A stretch of DNA of 64,000 nt, taken from positions 91,823,058-91,887,057 of the forward strand of contig CM054178.1 of the NCBI GenBank assembly GCA_028829895.1. Direction: 5' to 3'. Of the stretch, positions 10,141-21,186 are shown piece after piece. The position numbers and the translations under genes are program-made. The stretch comes from Sinotaia quadrata. Lineage: Eukaryota; Mollusca; Gastropoda; Architaenioglossa; Viviparidae. Each line of letters opens with the position of its first letter. The stretch's first letter is position 1. Below the pieces are notes generated by a model. The model made no database searches, was not told the origin of the DNA, and was given only the letters and a program-made list of their open reading frames with translations.

Positions 10141-10385
10141 ATTCGCATAAGGACATTTGCAAACGTCTGCATTTCTGATCACCTGTCTGTGCATTTTCCT
10201 CCTCCATCCTCCACAAGACATCAGTGCTCTTATCACAACCTTACAGTCCACCCAATCTGATAACTTTGCTGACTAACGCTTATACACGTACCAGCGCAGA
10301 CTGACTGTGGCTTGACTGAGTCGCCTGATGAGCATTGTCCCGCCCTCACACATTCTCTAACACATGTAGGCACTGCAAACACATC

Positions 10386-10557
10386 ACAAACACACACACA
10401 CACAAACACTCTCTCTCTCTCACTCACACACACATATCACGCTCTCACTCACTCACTCACTCACTCACTCACTCACTCACACACACATACACTCAGATAA
10501 ACTCTCTCACACACACTCACACTCTTTCTCACACACACAGACACACACTCTCTCACT

Positions 10558-10590
<33 letters not shown>
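10386..10590. repeat. (CA)n/(CTCA)n compound microsatellite
   Basis: Runs of CA, TC, CTCA (about 10 units near 10443-10480) and again CA. From 10600 to 11520 follows AT-rich DNA with loosely repeated 'tagtgtccac...ttagatgtta' units (about 10900-11060). No gene is recognised there. Confidence 0.9.
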
Positions 10591-11519
10591 ACATCAATGC
10601 CGATTGAACATTTGTGAACAATTATGGCATTTTTTATTTGCTTTGTGATTTTTCCTGCAACATTAATTCAGCACTAAAAAGAGGCAAACAGCTGGATACG
10701 AACATTGACCTATTGAACCTAGCGGCTCCATAAGTATTCTTCAAAGCTCTCTTTCTGTAGCACTTAAATTGGCTTCACTAATAAGCTATGACCTTTATCA
10801 TTTGTAATCAGTGCTAGAGGTATATTTGGCTCGTATTTAAACATCTGTTTCAGAATGACTTTCAAAATGATATAAAATAAATAAAGAAACCCAGAAACAT
10901 TTTCTCGTGTCCACGACAACTTAGATGTTAGAAAAAATCCACACAACTAAAGAAACACATAATCACCTTTTAGTGTCCACAACTGTTTAGATGTTAAATA
11001 ATCCACACACAAGTAAATGAACACATTTTAGTGTCCATAGCTACTGAAATATTAGTAAAAAAACACACAACATCAGAAACAACGAGACATATGTTAATGT
11101 TCAAAGTTTTTTCTAAAACACACCACAACGAACATAATCATACTGAAGGACTGAGGTATAAGGAATTTTAATTTGCAATAATGAGTTTTATACATAAATA
11201 ATAAAACCTAATCAAATCTGAATATATACTAATAACTTTAAATAGTAACAAACTTAACACAAATGAACTTGTATTAAAACTTTTAAACAGTAAAGTAAAA
11301 TCTTTAACATAATTGAATTTAAACTAATAATTGTACACAGTAACTAACAACTACAACGAAACGAAACTTGAACTAATAAAAAAAAAACCCAACAGCAATA
11401 CATTAAAATAAAAAATCAAGATAGAGGAGGCGGGCGAGAGGTCTAACCAAAACAGCTACTACACCTGTATCATAATATAACACAAGTAAACTGTCCTGAT
11501 GTGAGCATTCACACACAAC

Positions 11520-11960
11520 AAAACACGCGTGTGCACGCGCGCACTCACATACACATGCACGCACCAAGGACATTTAGCCAGCAACCATTCTTGTGGAAAG
11601 CTCCATTCAGCACGATCACAATGGCCAATCTATGTACAGGCTTCATTGCTGGATGCGCTCGGGAGATGGTCTAGCGAGAGAAAAATCAATGCCAACTTAG
11701 GACGTCTACTCGTGGGCCCAGCAATACACCTAAACAAGACGCTGTCATTGGCCTGTTGTTAGGGTCACGACCTTGTTAAATGTGATACATAAAGGTCGAT
11801 CTTCGGATACGTGCGACGCTATCTCTAGCGGCAACGGTTTTTGGAGACGTAAGGTCGAGATAAGATGTACATCCTTAAAGCCTGCTTTCATAATTCCTCG
11901 GGTTAGTGGTGTCTGTCTCCATGGAACATCCAAGGCTTTCTCGAGGCTTGTAACCTAAGC
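11520..11960. other. GC-richer single-copy patch with unassigned open frames
   Basis: This ~440-bp patch lacks tandem repeats and is visibly richer in G and C than its surroundings. Open frames of 60-77 codons exist on both strands (plus 11529-11762 and 11773-11958, minus 11933-11745), so orientation cannot be decided. I recognise no domain. It could be exonic, regulatory or a decayed element. From 11961 to 12426 nothing is seen. Confidence 0.3.
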
Positions 11961-12426
11961 AGACAATGGTTTATCGACTGGAAGCAAATCCATTTAATAC
12001 CCTTATGTAAGCTCGTTCAGTTAAAGGTCCATATAGACAAGCTATCTTGGGATCCATAATGAATGTTGCAGGACTTGGAAGAGTATGCATAATTCAATCT
12101 AAATATACATTTGTATTGCAGATCTCGATCAGATGACGTCTTTAAACATATCCCAGACTGTTTATGAAAGAAACATTTATACATCTTTCTTTTATGTACT
12201 CTTGTTTATTACTAGCGACAGCTATACGGTTTCAATGCTTGTATCATTGATTTAATTTTAAAATAGTCTGCATGCTGAGTAAATCTTTTAAAACCTCAAA
12301 CTTATTTGAATTCTTTCAAATTGACTCTTTTTATTGGAACCTTATAATATTCCATTATACTGGTGTCTTTTTTAACTGACTAGCGACGACTAGCGACAGT
12401 AACAGCGTTTACGTCGTCCATCTTAA

Positions 12427-12530
12427 TACCAGCTTATTGAAATCTTTAACAATGACTATCTACAGTAAGCTAGTTTGATACTACCAGCTTATTGAAATCT
12501 TTAACAATGACTATCTATAGTAAGCCCAAC
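12427..12530. repeat. 55-bp duplication
   Basis: The unit TACCAGCTTATTGAAATC followed by a TTTAACAATGACTATCTA-like part occurs at 12427 and 12482. Confidence 0.88.
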
Positions 12531-12713
12531 AGTACTATTTTAATGGTACTCTTTTAAAACGAATTTCCGTAATGAAATCTGAAATAACTCTAAATTAGCC
12601 GAATACAAAAAAATATTTTAAATATGGCCGCTCTTCAATGAACCATTTTAAATACGACTACTCTCTAACTTCTTTGAGACATACCTAGCTTACGTGAAAG
12701 TTTTGATCCGATC

Positions 12714-12809
12714 ATGGCGTCCTCAAAGAAGGAAAAACTAGAAGAAATACTAATGCGCTTGAATAACAGTAATCGGCTAAGGATCCCAGTCCATCTCATT
12801 CCGTTCTAG
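12714..12809 (+). CDS. Candidate short ORF or first exon, unrecognised
   Basis: ATG in a good context (A at -3, G at +4) opens 31 codons starting MASSKKEKLEEILMRLNN, a charged, helix-prone run, then a stop. A possible GTAATC donor follows LNN. The length is within chance range, and no homologue is recognised. Confidence 0.18.
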   Translation: MASSKKEKLEEILMRLNNSNRLRIPVHLIPF

Positions 12810-13057
12810 GATTACTTCAGGAAAGACAAGAATGCACGAAACCCAGTTGCATAAAGAGCAGATGATCGACTCGGAAAGACCGGGCGATACTGTAAGCTTG
12901 GTGGCTCATAGGATACATATGCGGCAGGTGAACACTCTTGTAAAATGATCATAAGTCCAAAACTCCCCACACTTGTTTTAGACCACCCATCCAATTCACA
13001 CCCCCACCCCCACCCGTGCTGAAGTTCGCACGCACAGTTGAATCAATGACACCATTA

Positions 13058-13336
13058 TTATAAGCGGGCTGCCGGATCTGTGCCTTTCATGTCTGTTGGA
13101 AGGAAAAAATCCATACATACACTCAGTGGACTGATGAAAGGGCGTCGCTGCCTAGTATAGAGAATGATTAACAAACAAAGTAAAAACTGAAACTGAAAAT
13201 AAAACTGACCAACAAAGAGCAATGTGTTACAAAACCACTCCATCGCCCGGAAGAAGAAAAACACTAAGGCCAGGACTAGTGTCAGGGCCAGTGTCAAGGA
13301 AAAGTGACAGACAGTTAATGACGAGTTCCATTCCAT
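13058..13336 (-). CDS. Candidate small membrane protein, unrecognised
   Basis: ATG at 13336 has a strong context (CACAATGG). The open frame is 92 codons, beginning MEWNSSLTVCHF, then a long hydrophobic helix LTLALTLVLALVFFFF, a short linker and further hydrophobic sequence, ending DPAARL-stop. A spliced form is also possible. Donor G|GTCAGT (13209) and acceptor TTTTTTCCTTCCAACAG (before 13100) are phase-compatible and would give a ~53-residue protein with the same C-terminus. N-glycosylation sequon NSS lies before the helix. I recognise no family. It may be a small one-pass membrane protein, a first exon encoding a signal anchor, or chance. Confidence 0.28.
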   Translation of the reverse strand: MEWNSSLTVCHFSLTLALTLVLALVFFFFRAMEWFCNTLLFVGQFYFQFQFLLCLLIILYTRQRRPFISPLSVCMDFFLPTDMKGTDPAARL

Positions 13337-13493
13337 TGTGAGACGTAGTTTACTTCTGCGTCAGCAACGTCCAACAGTCCGACATCAGATCTATTATCTC
13401 GAGCTTTATGAATAGGCATTCTTCAGGTCATTGATTGGAAAGAAACCGGAAAGTTTAGGTAACGGTTTTCCTCAGACATTGATTAAGGAGTGT

Positions 13494-13499
13494 GTGTGC

Positions 13500-13580
<81 letters not shown>

Positions 13581-13589
13581 TGTGTGTGA
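13494..13589. repeat. (GT)n with internal (CG)n block
   Basis: GTGTGTG, then about nine CG steps, then a long GT run: a classic left-handed-DNA-prone alternating purine-pyrimidine tract. From 13590 to 13959 nothing else is seen apart from a G-run at 13670. Confidence 0.93.
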
Positions 13590-13959
13590 ATTGACGGACA
13601 GCGCACAGATAGATAACATGCCATATTCATAAATAAGGTCACAAGAAGCAAGTGTTTTACATCTAAGGGTGGGGGGGGAGGCTGTCTACGTACCAAGCGA
13701 CTAATCAAATTTAATTTGATATCACTAGACGATTATTATGCAGCTATTGATGATTTTTGAACGGCTTAGGTATCCGTGACGGGAAACTTGAAGCCTATAC
13801 CTCGGGTACCTGATGTTGGTATAGTTCGCATATATATAATGCAAATTAAAACAATCTAACAACAACAAGAGTTATATTATTGTGACATTATAAAAAAAAT
13901 AATATTTACAAGTGCATTTCAGGGGTCTTGCTAAAAGTTATTTTTAAATAAATCCCGAA

Positions 13960-14095
13960 CCGGGGGTAGGTGACGATTGAATGAGACCCTGTCAGTGAAT
14001 GGAGTGGGGTTTGAACCTTATATCGCCCTCAAGTAAGGCTGAAATGCTTAGACTTTACCGCTCCCCAATAACTTAGAGCCATGAAAATATAAATC
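13960..14095 (-). mobile_element. tRNA-derived SINE-like sequence
   Basis: Read on the minus strand, the head TTGGGGAGCGGTAAAG resembles a tRNA A-box region. About 35 bp later comes GGTTCAAACCCC (14017-14006), a perfect B-box-type motif, followed by CCACTCC. The spacing fits a tRNA-like RNA polymerase III promoter. This head resembles tRNA-derived SINEs that I recall from gastropod genomes. The tail and any target-site duplication cannot be delimited. It does not fold into an intact tRNA. Confidence 0.5.
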
Positions 14096-14335
14096 AAAGA
14101 GAGGTCTCTTGTGGTCACTATCAATCGACAAAATTAATATTTTTCTTTTCAAAGGACATATACTCCATATTTTATTTTATAAATATGGACCGAGGCGAAA
14201 GTTGTGTTATAGTCAGACATTTCTCTAAATCAACTCGGGGAGATATTTGTGTTTTCTATTTTTTCTCTTCATTTCTGAGGAACAAGAAGTACGCACTAAA
14301 TTTATATTTTGTTATGAATGTATAAGATTACATAT

Positions 14336-14784
14336 GAATGTCGTCTTTATAATGTCTGAGGTCAGTAATGTCAAACTTTAAAACGCTATACATGCCTCTG
14401 GATGTCGTCTTTGTAATGTCTGAGGTCAGTAATGTCAAACTTTAAAACGCTATAGATACCTCTGAATGTCGTCTTTGTAATGTCTGAGGTCAGTAATGTC
14501 AAACTTTAAAACGCTATAGATGCCTCTGAATGTCGTCTTTGTAATGTCTGAGGTCAGTAATGTCAAACTTTAAAACGCTATAGATACCTCTGAATGTCGT
14601 CTTTGTAATGTCTGAGGTCAGTAATGTCAAACTTTAAAACGCTATAGATGCCTCTGAATGTCGTCTTTGTAATGTCTGAGGTCAGTAATGTCAAACTTTA
14701 AAACGCTATAGATGCCTCTGAATGTCGTCTTTGTAATGTCTGAGGTCAGTAATGTCAAACTTTAAAACGCTATCGATGCCTCTG
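14336..14784. repeat. 64-bp minisatellite, 7 copies, with dimeric sub-pattern
   Basis: Copies start every 64 bp from 14336. Copies 2-3 and 4-5 alternate TAGATACC and TAGATGCC ends, suggesting duplication of a two-unit block. Its core CTGAGGTCAGTAATG resembles the CTGAGTTAAGTAATG of the next array. Confidence 0.95.
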
Positions 14785-14813
14785 AACAAGACTGTCTAAT
14801 ACTATTTGTTGAA

Positions 14814-14993
14814 GACTGAGTTAAGTAATGGATATCGTAATAAGAATGAGTTAAGTAATGGACATCGTAATAAGATTGAGTTAAGTAATGGATATCGTAA
14901 TAAGACTGAGTTAAGTAATGGATATCGTAATAAGACTGAGTTAAGTAATGGATATCGTAATAAGACTGAGTTAAGTAATGGATATCGTAATAA
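14814..14993. repeat. 30-bp minisatellite, 6 copies
   Basis: Six units of ACTGAGTTAAGTAATGGATA plus TCGTAATAAG. The 30-bp period keeps one frame open (Thr-Glu-Leu-Ser-Asn-Gly-Tyr-Arg-Asn-Lys repeats), but nothing else suggests coding. Confidence 0.95.
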
Positions 14994-15300
14994 GTACAGC
15001 TACCTTGAGAAAGAATTTATAATAGTATACTTGCAGTCTATTAAGTGCAGATACTTTGGCGAAACGGTGTTTAATAGTAAACTTGAGGTCTGAGTTCCGT
15101 ATTGTCAAACCATATGTGTGTTTGTGTGTGTATTTATGTATGCATGTGTGAATCATTCTGTAATACACATAATTTATTTCTATAATGCTTCACACTACTT
15201 GGCTAAGTACGAATGTTGGTCGGTTTCACAACTATGAAGTCACGCAATTACAGAATTTAAAATTAACAAAAACATCTCATTACTCAGTGACTTCACTTAA

Positions 15301-15665
15301 TAGTCCAAATCCAAGCAAAAAGCAGGTACCTCAAACGTCTACTCCAAAATGTCCAAATCCAGGCAAAAGGCCAGTACCTCAAACATCTACTCCAAAATGT
15401 CCAAAGCCAGGCAAAAGGCCAGTACCTCAAACGTCTACTCCAAAATGTCCGAAGCCAGGCAAAAGGCCAATACCTCAAACGTCTACTCCAAAATGTCCAA
15501 AGCCAGGCAAAAACTATTTTTCCAAACGTGTAGGATAAAATGTTCAAACCCAGACAAAAGGTACCTCACACATATAGGCCAAAATGTCCACATCCAGGCA
15601 AAAGGTACCCCTAACGTCTAGGCCAAAATGTCCACATCCAGACAAAAGGTACCCCAAACATCTAG
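15301..15665. repeat. 48-bp minisatellite, ~5 full copies plus shorter ones
   Basis: Units of 48 bp containing AAAATGTCCAAAGCCAGGCA, followed by about three shortened ~43-bp variants. Because 48 is divisible by 3, three frames stay open, including a Pro/Lys-rich TSTPKCPKPGKRPVPQ repeat. Openness on both strands argues against coding. From 15666 to 16477 no gene is recognised. Confidence 0.93.
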
Positions 15666-16477
15666 ACCAAAATGTGGCCGAAATCCAATTTAAGAATCAT
15701 TTTGATGCAGTAATGTAATGACTTCAGCACAGGCATTGCTGTAAGGCAATCTGAGCAGGGCAATTGTCTACTGCCAGTGCCTCGCATGTGAAAATAATCC
15801 GTTTGGTGGCCGTGGTGGCTCCATGGATTTAGATGCCTGCCACACTCCACACCCTCCACTTCCTCTCCTTCCCATCCTACTTCCTCACGCAACTTCTATT
15901 GTCGTCTGCTATTGATTTGGAAGAATTCGCGACTATATATTTTCGTAAAGAAGATTGAAGGGTGAGAATCGAAATCTGGGCTTCAGTTGTGACAGCACAT
16001 TATCATAGACAAGCACCTTCTCTTTCTGGACCCTACTGACGACAGTGACCTTTGCAGGATTCAGTCAAGGACGCTGAAATTGAAGTAAAGATTCAACAAG
16101 GAAGACACACCAACGATAAATTTTATTTATGGAGTTATTCCCCCTTTTTACCTCGAAATCAGCACATTCTTGAAAGCAGACTCGCCAACCAAATCACTTT
16201 CTAAAACCACAACAAAAGTGTAGATTTGCTTCTTCCCTCAGCCACTGTTAAATATTTGCTATTTATAAGTGTCACAGGATTAAAGATTAACAACGATACA
16301 TGAGGTTGAATGATGAATGAATTAAACTCCAGTTCATGTAATGTTTGTATTGTGTCGAGGACAGAAGGAGAAGGGGATCGAACTGAACGGGGAAAAACTA
16401 TATACACATCCAAACATGATCGTCAACAATTCACACATTCCCGACCCATTATATATCTCCCGTACATACCCACGTAT

Positions 16478-16479
16478 AC

Positions 16480-16573
<94 letters not shown>
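16478..16573. repeat. (CA)47 microsatellite
   Basis: A pure CA tract of about 96 bp. Confidence 0.97.
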
Positions 16574-16574
<1 letters not shown>

Positions 16575-16684
16575 TGGTAGTCACTCTAAATTCAGATGAG
16601 AATCTGCAAATTCAATCTCTTTATATGCTGGTGGCTGTAGTTGCTTTTCGCTGTTTTGTGTGATGGAGGTGATGACAACACATT

Positions 16685-16696
16685 TGGTGTCAGAAG
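16685..16696 (+). other. LTR-retrotransposon primer-binding-site-like motif
   Basis: TGGTGTCAGAAG is the 12-nt start of the tRNA-Leu-type primer-binding site of many Gypsy-type retroelements. It follows GATGACAACACATT, which could be an LTR end in CA plus a two-base spacer. No matching 5' LTR boundary or coding sequence is found, so at most a remnant. From 16700 to 17450 there is no other feature. Confidence 0.3.
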
Positions 16697-17449
16697 AAAA
16701 TACAGTAAGTCAATGCCCACGGGACTTTAATCAGCCACTGATCGCAGTCCAAGAAATAGCGAAAGAAACTGCTGCAGTGGACCATGCAAAATATATTTCA
16801 CTCAGGGGACGTAACTTACTCACGACTTTACTTGAATTGCCCGCGTACTGCAGTGTGTTCTGAACCAGGTATCTCACATTACATGCTGGCAGCCACCTAA
16901 GACAATAAATCTTAATTTTGCGATGCAATTTGCTCAGTAAATCTTTATTTCAGAGTATTAGAGAAGTCCCAGAGAGCTGGAGACTAGTGTTGCACTTACT
17001 CCACTTGACAGACCTTGAGGCCATCAAACCACTGATAACGAGGACGATGAGGATATTGATGATGATGATAACTACTATTTAATATTATTAAGATAACACA
17101 AATAAATAATAAAGATGATTAAGAAGGGCAAGAAATAAAAGGAACAAGAGGAAATAGGAAAATGGAAAATAACATGACAATAAAGTAGGCAAAGAATATG
17201 AACAAGGAAAAAACTGAGATGTAAAAAAAAAGGAAGAGAAATTCTTACAAAATATAACCAGAAGACGAGAAGCAAAATATAATCTATACAAATTGTTTTA
17301 AAATATAATGTAAAGACAAAAAAAAATAGATCATTGTAAAGTCTGTTTATTTTTAATTCACGACAAAAACCTTGAATTCGGTTGGTGAGCCAGTATGACA
17401 GCTTTTCTAATTGAGAAGAGGCTGGCTTGAACTAGAAGGAGTTAGGCTG

Positions 17450-18177
17450 AAGTGAAAAGTCTACTCAAGGTTTCAGAATCTCGTAAGCAGGACAACCACA
17501 ATAAAATGATATATGAGTGAAGTAGTGAAGTCCATTATAAAAATGTGATCAGAATGAAGTCGTTAAGTCTAGTATAAGAATTAGATCTGTGTTTGAAACG
17601 ACTACTTGAAAATGAAATCAACGTACTTCAAACGACTACTTGAAAATGAAATCAACGTACTTCAAACGACTACTTGAAAATGAAATCAACGTACTTCAAA
17701 AGACCAAAGTAAGAGAATGCCTCAGACGATTCCATGAGAATGACATCAGAATGTAGCAAACGATCACTTGGAAATGAAATCAGAATGTAGCAAACGACCA
17801 CTTGGAAATGAGATCAGAATGTTACAAACGACCACTTAGAAATGAGATCAGAATGTAGCAAACGACCACTTGGAAATGAGATCAGAATGTTGCAAACGAC
17901 CACTTAGAAATGATATCAGAATGTTGCCAAACGACCACAAGGAAATGAGATCAGAATGTTACAAACAACCACTTAGACATGATATCAGAATGTTGCCAAA
18001 CGACCACAAGGAAATGAGATCAGAATGTTGCAAATAACCACATGGAAATGATATCAGAATGTTGCAAATAACTTCTTGGAAATGAGATGAGAAAGTTGTA
18101 AATGACCACTTCAAAATGAGGTCAGAATTTTGCAATCAATCGTTTGAAATGAGATTTGGATGTTGCCAATGGCTATT
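17450..18177. repeat. 34-bp satellite domain, left part
   Basis: Two related 34-bp variants are in tandem. The first is AATGAAATCAACGTACTTC plus AAACGACTACTTGAA (about 17599-17700). The second is AATGAGATCAGAATGTTGC plus AAACGACCACTTGGA, about 12 diverged copies to 18177. Weaker copies reach back to about 17450. The array resumes at 21176 on the other side of the RTE insertion. Confidence 0.88.
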
Positions 18178-18200
18178 TGCAACGAAATTCATCATTATCT

Positions 18201-20709
18201 TCATCTGTCATTTGACCTAGTGTGGTCGCTGGGTCGATGAGCTGCTGAACGGTTGACCAGCTCCCTCCACTTGTCTCGATCACGTGCCAAACTCTGTGTC
18301 TCTGCAAATTTTTTCAAAGAACATTCTGCATGCAATGTTTCAGCCCACTTTTTTCTCTGTCTTTTTGCCTCGTTTTCTGCCACCCATAAACTACCATGCA
18401 GGATTGTTGTGGAGAAGTTGTTGGCTCGATAACATGGCCATACCATTTCATCTTTCTTTTTTGACACTGATGAGGTCTTCATATTCGCAGTTCACGTCTG
18501 ATGGTATTACACACATCTTCGTTTGTGATGCGATCTTTGTAAGAGATGCCAAGGATGGTTCTGTAGTATCTCATTTCAAGTGCTTGTATTCTGAGCTGTA
18601 TTTCTGCCATCAGGGTCAATGCTTCACATGCATACAGAAAGATTGAGAGGACTAGCGTTTTCAGAAGCCTTATTTTTGTTTTTAGACATAATTTTTTGTC
18701 TCTCCAAATGGATCTTAACTTTGACATGGCTGCCAATGTCTGAGCTGCTATAGACAAGACTTTTGCTTTTGATCCCTTGTCAGTGATGACAGAGCCTAGA
18801 TACTTGAATTGGCTCTTGTCCTCTGACCTGGATTTTGGTTGAAACTTGTTTTTCACCATTTGTCACCATTTGTCACCAGCTTGGGTTTTTTTTTGCATGC
18901 CAAATCTGGAGGAGGATTCATCAAGGGTTATCACTAAGGTGACAAGCTCATCCTCACTGCCAGCCAGTCGATGTCATCTGCAAAGCGGAGATTGGTGATG
19001 TTTTGCCCTCGAATGCTGACTGTACCATAGTGATGTTCCAGAGCATCATTCATGATGCATTCTAAGTAGATGTTGAAAAGCATGAGTGACAGAAGACAGC
19101 TCTGACATACACCAACTGTTGTCTGAAGCCATTCTCCCACAGATCCTTGGACAAGTACTGCACTGGTGGCTTTAGTATATAGCTGCTTGATGGTGTTAGT
19201 CAGCCTTTGGCCCATGTTGTATATCTTCATTGTGGCCCATAATGCCTCAAAGGCTTTTTTGAAATATATGAACACATGATAAATGTCTTGCTGAATTTGT
19301 GAGTATTTATCGCACATAGGAACCTTGAGATTAAATATTTGTTTTTGTCTTCTTCTTTCAGCCCTAAACCCAGCCTATTCTTCAGCAATAATTTCTTCTG
19401 CATGGGGTTTCAGTCTGTTCAAGATGGCCTTCAGCATCACTTTGCTAGCATGGCTGATCAAACTGATTGTTCTATAATTTTGAAATAGGGAAAGATTACA
19501 TTTCTTTGGGAGTGTTATAATCAATGATTGTGTCCATGATGTGGGTCATTCACCTGTCTGTGTTATAATCAATGATTGTGTCCATGTTGTGGGTCATTCA
19601 CCTGTCTGTGTTATAATCAATGATTGTGTCCATGTTGTGGGTCATTCACCTGTCTGATTTTGTTGCATATTTTTGTTAGTAAAACTAACAATGCTTCTCC
19701 ACCACTCTTGATAATTTCCACTGGGATGTTGTCAACTTCAGCTGCTTTCACATTCTTTACTGCTCTTAATGCTGCTTCCACCTCTTTTTTTGAGAATGGA
19801 AAAATCATCATCATTTGACGACTCTGGCACTGCAAGCAATTCGGGGTCTCCTTTGGATGGTTAATTGTAGAGATATTTTGCAATATTCAGTCCATTACCT
19901 CATTGAATTCTGTGAGGCATTCCCCATCTATGTTTTGAATTGTGTTGACTCTTGGTTGTTGCTGTCTTGTTAGATCTTTCACAGTTTGGCATGCCAGTTT
20001 GCTGTAGTTTTTCTTCAATCTCTGTGCATTTTGTCCAATCCAGTTAGTTTTAGCGTTCTTCAAACCTTTTTGAATTTGCTTTTTAATTTCTCTGTATTCT
20101 TGTGTTCCTGTTGTATCTTTGCTTCTTTTTAGATCTCTCCAGGTTTCACATATTTTGTGAATTTCATCTATAACCCAGGTTTGTTCTTTGGGTGATGGAG
20201 GCCAAATGTCCTTGGCAGCTTCTGTCATTCCTGTGTTGAAGGCGTTCTGTAAACATTTCAACATCGTCATCCATAGTAAGGAGTGGGGCAAATTTTCTCT
20301 GACTGAGGCTTGGAAGGATTCATAGGGTCCTTCAATCTATCAAGGTTGAACCTAAGCTTGTTCTTTGGTTTAATTATTTTCTTTAGCTTCACATGGAAAT
20401 TCATAATCACGAGATCATGGTCACTTCTGATATCCAGTGCCAGGAACTGTCCTTGTTTCTGCTCTATTGATGCCAGATCTAAAACGATTCTGTACCAATA
20501 TATAGTCGATTTAGTTGTGATGGGTTCCATTTGCTGCATACTATGTCCAGTATGGGTTCCATTTGCTGCATATTATGTCCAGTATCGTGAAGCTTTATGC
20601 TTTCCAGGATGTTGGCTAGTACCAAGTTGTTGTAGCTTACAAACCCAAGCAGCAGTCTCCCTCTTTCATTGATATGGTCATTACAGGATGGTCTACAATG
20701 ATCTTTCAC
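18201..20709 (-). pseudogene. RTE endonuclease C-terminal half and reverse transcriptase, broken
   Basis: In order on the minus strand: endonuclease C-half (NDHINERGR, then DIRSDHDLVIMNF with the SDH motif); a linker; RT fingers and palm (KEVEAALRAVKN, VDNIPVEIIKSGG); motif A-like FIYFKKAFEALWATMK, in which the usual catalytic Asp is Tyr; GVCQSCLLSLMLFNIYLE; the catalytic NLRFADD; then the downstream YLGSVITDKGSK, SIFLYACEALT and ISYKDRITNEDV block. The C-terminus has KKFAETQSLARDRDKWRELV. Frameshifts and stops separate these blocks. A 48-bp unit is tripled at 19514-19657, and about 35 bp is duplicated near 20526-20590. It is not functional. Confidence 0.85.
19514..19657. repeat. 48-bp tandem triplication inside the RT gene
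   Basis: Copies start at 19514, 19562 and 19610. On the minus strand each repeats the segment reading RQVNDPQHGHNH-stop within the reverse transcriptase region, so it arose after or during decay of the element. Confidence 0.92.
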
Positions 20710-20710
20710 A

Positions 20711-21173
20711 TAAGATCAGAGCAAGAGATAACATCGCAATTGCTACCTGGGACATAAGAACACTGGCATATCTGGGAAACTCCAGGAACTGACATATGAA
20801 CTAAAACACTACACATGGCACATTGTGGGACTGTGAAGTTAGATGGAAAACCCTTGGAGAACACCAAATTGAAGATGGACATGTACTATACTTCAGTGGA
20901 GAACTGGACAAATCCATAAATGGAGTAGGCATACTTGTCAACAAAGCCATAAAGGGATCTGTGCCCGAATGCCGCCCCTTATCTAGCAGACTCATTTCCA
21001 TTCGCCTAAAAGCTACATATCATAATCATTCAAGTCTATACCCAAACGTCTGACCATGATGATGAAGAAATAGAAGAGTTTTACACCGAACTCCAAGGTG
21101 TCATAAACATGGTCAGCAAGAAAGACATCCTCATTATACATGGAGACTGGAATGCCAAGGTCGGGGTTGATGC
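20711..21173 (+). pseudogene. RTE endonuclease N-terminal half, inverted relative to the rest
   Basis: The plus strand reads KIRARDNIAIATWDIRTL, LCEVRWKTLGEHQIEDG, VPECRPLSSRLISIRLKA, EIEEFYTELQGVINMV and KKDILIIHGDWNAKVGVDA. These are the APE-endonuclease blocks up to GDWNAKVG. The very next block of the family (NDxxNERGR) is the first thing seen on the minus strand at about 20700. One element is therefore split and its 5' piece flipped, not two copies. Frameshifts near 20775 and 21050 break the frame. Confidence 0.83.
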
Positions 21174-21186
21174 ACTGCAATGAGAT

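Larger units (their letters stand above)
18189..21175 (-). mobile_element. RTE-like non-LTR retrotransposon with inverted 5' part
   Basis: A near-complete element encoding APE-type endonuclease then reverse transcriptase, inserted in the 34-bp satellite. The 3' end (left, minus strand) is a short GATGAAGATAATGATGA-type tail, usual for RTE-clade elements. Candidate target-site duplications are TGCAACGAAAT (18178-18188) and TGCAATGAGAT (21176-21186), 9/11 identical, although the satellite itself contains similar words. The body reads on the minus strand from about 20709 down, but the endonuclease N-terminal half (about 20711-21173) reads on the plus strand. Confidence 0.85.

Noticed and set aside
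15185..15621. Pro/Lys-rich repeat protein (TSTPKCPKPGKRPVPQ units)
   Set aside because: A 48-bp minisatellite; two plus frames and a minus frame are all open, and the repeat runs on past the stop.
15800..15985. Second SINE-like head (GGTGGCCGTGGTGGCTCCATGG)
   Set aside because: The A-box consensus fails at key positions, and the only B-box-like word is about 150 bp away.
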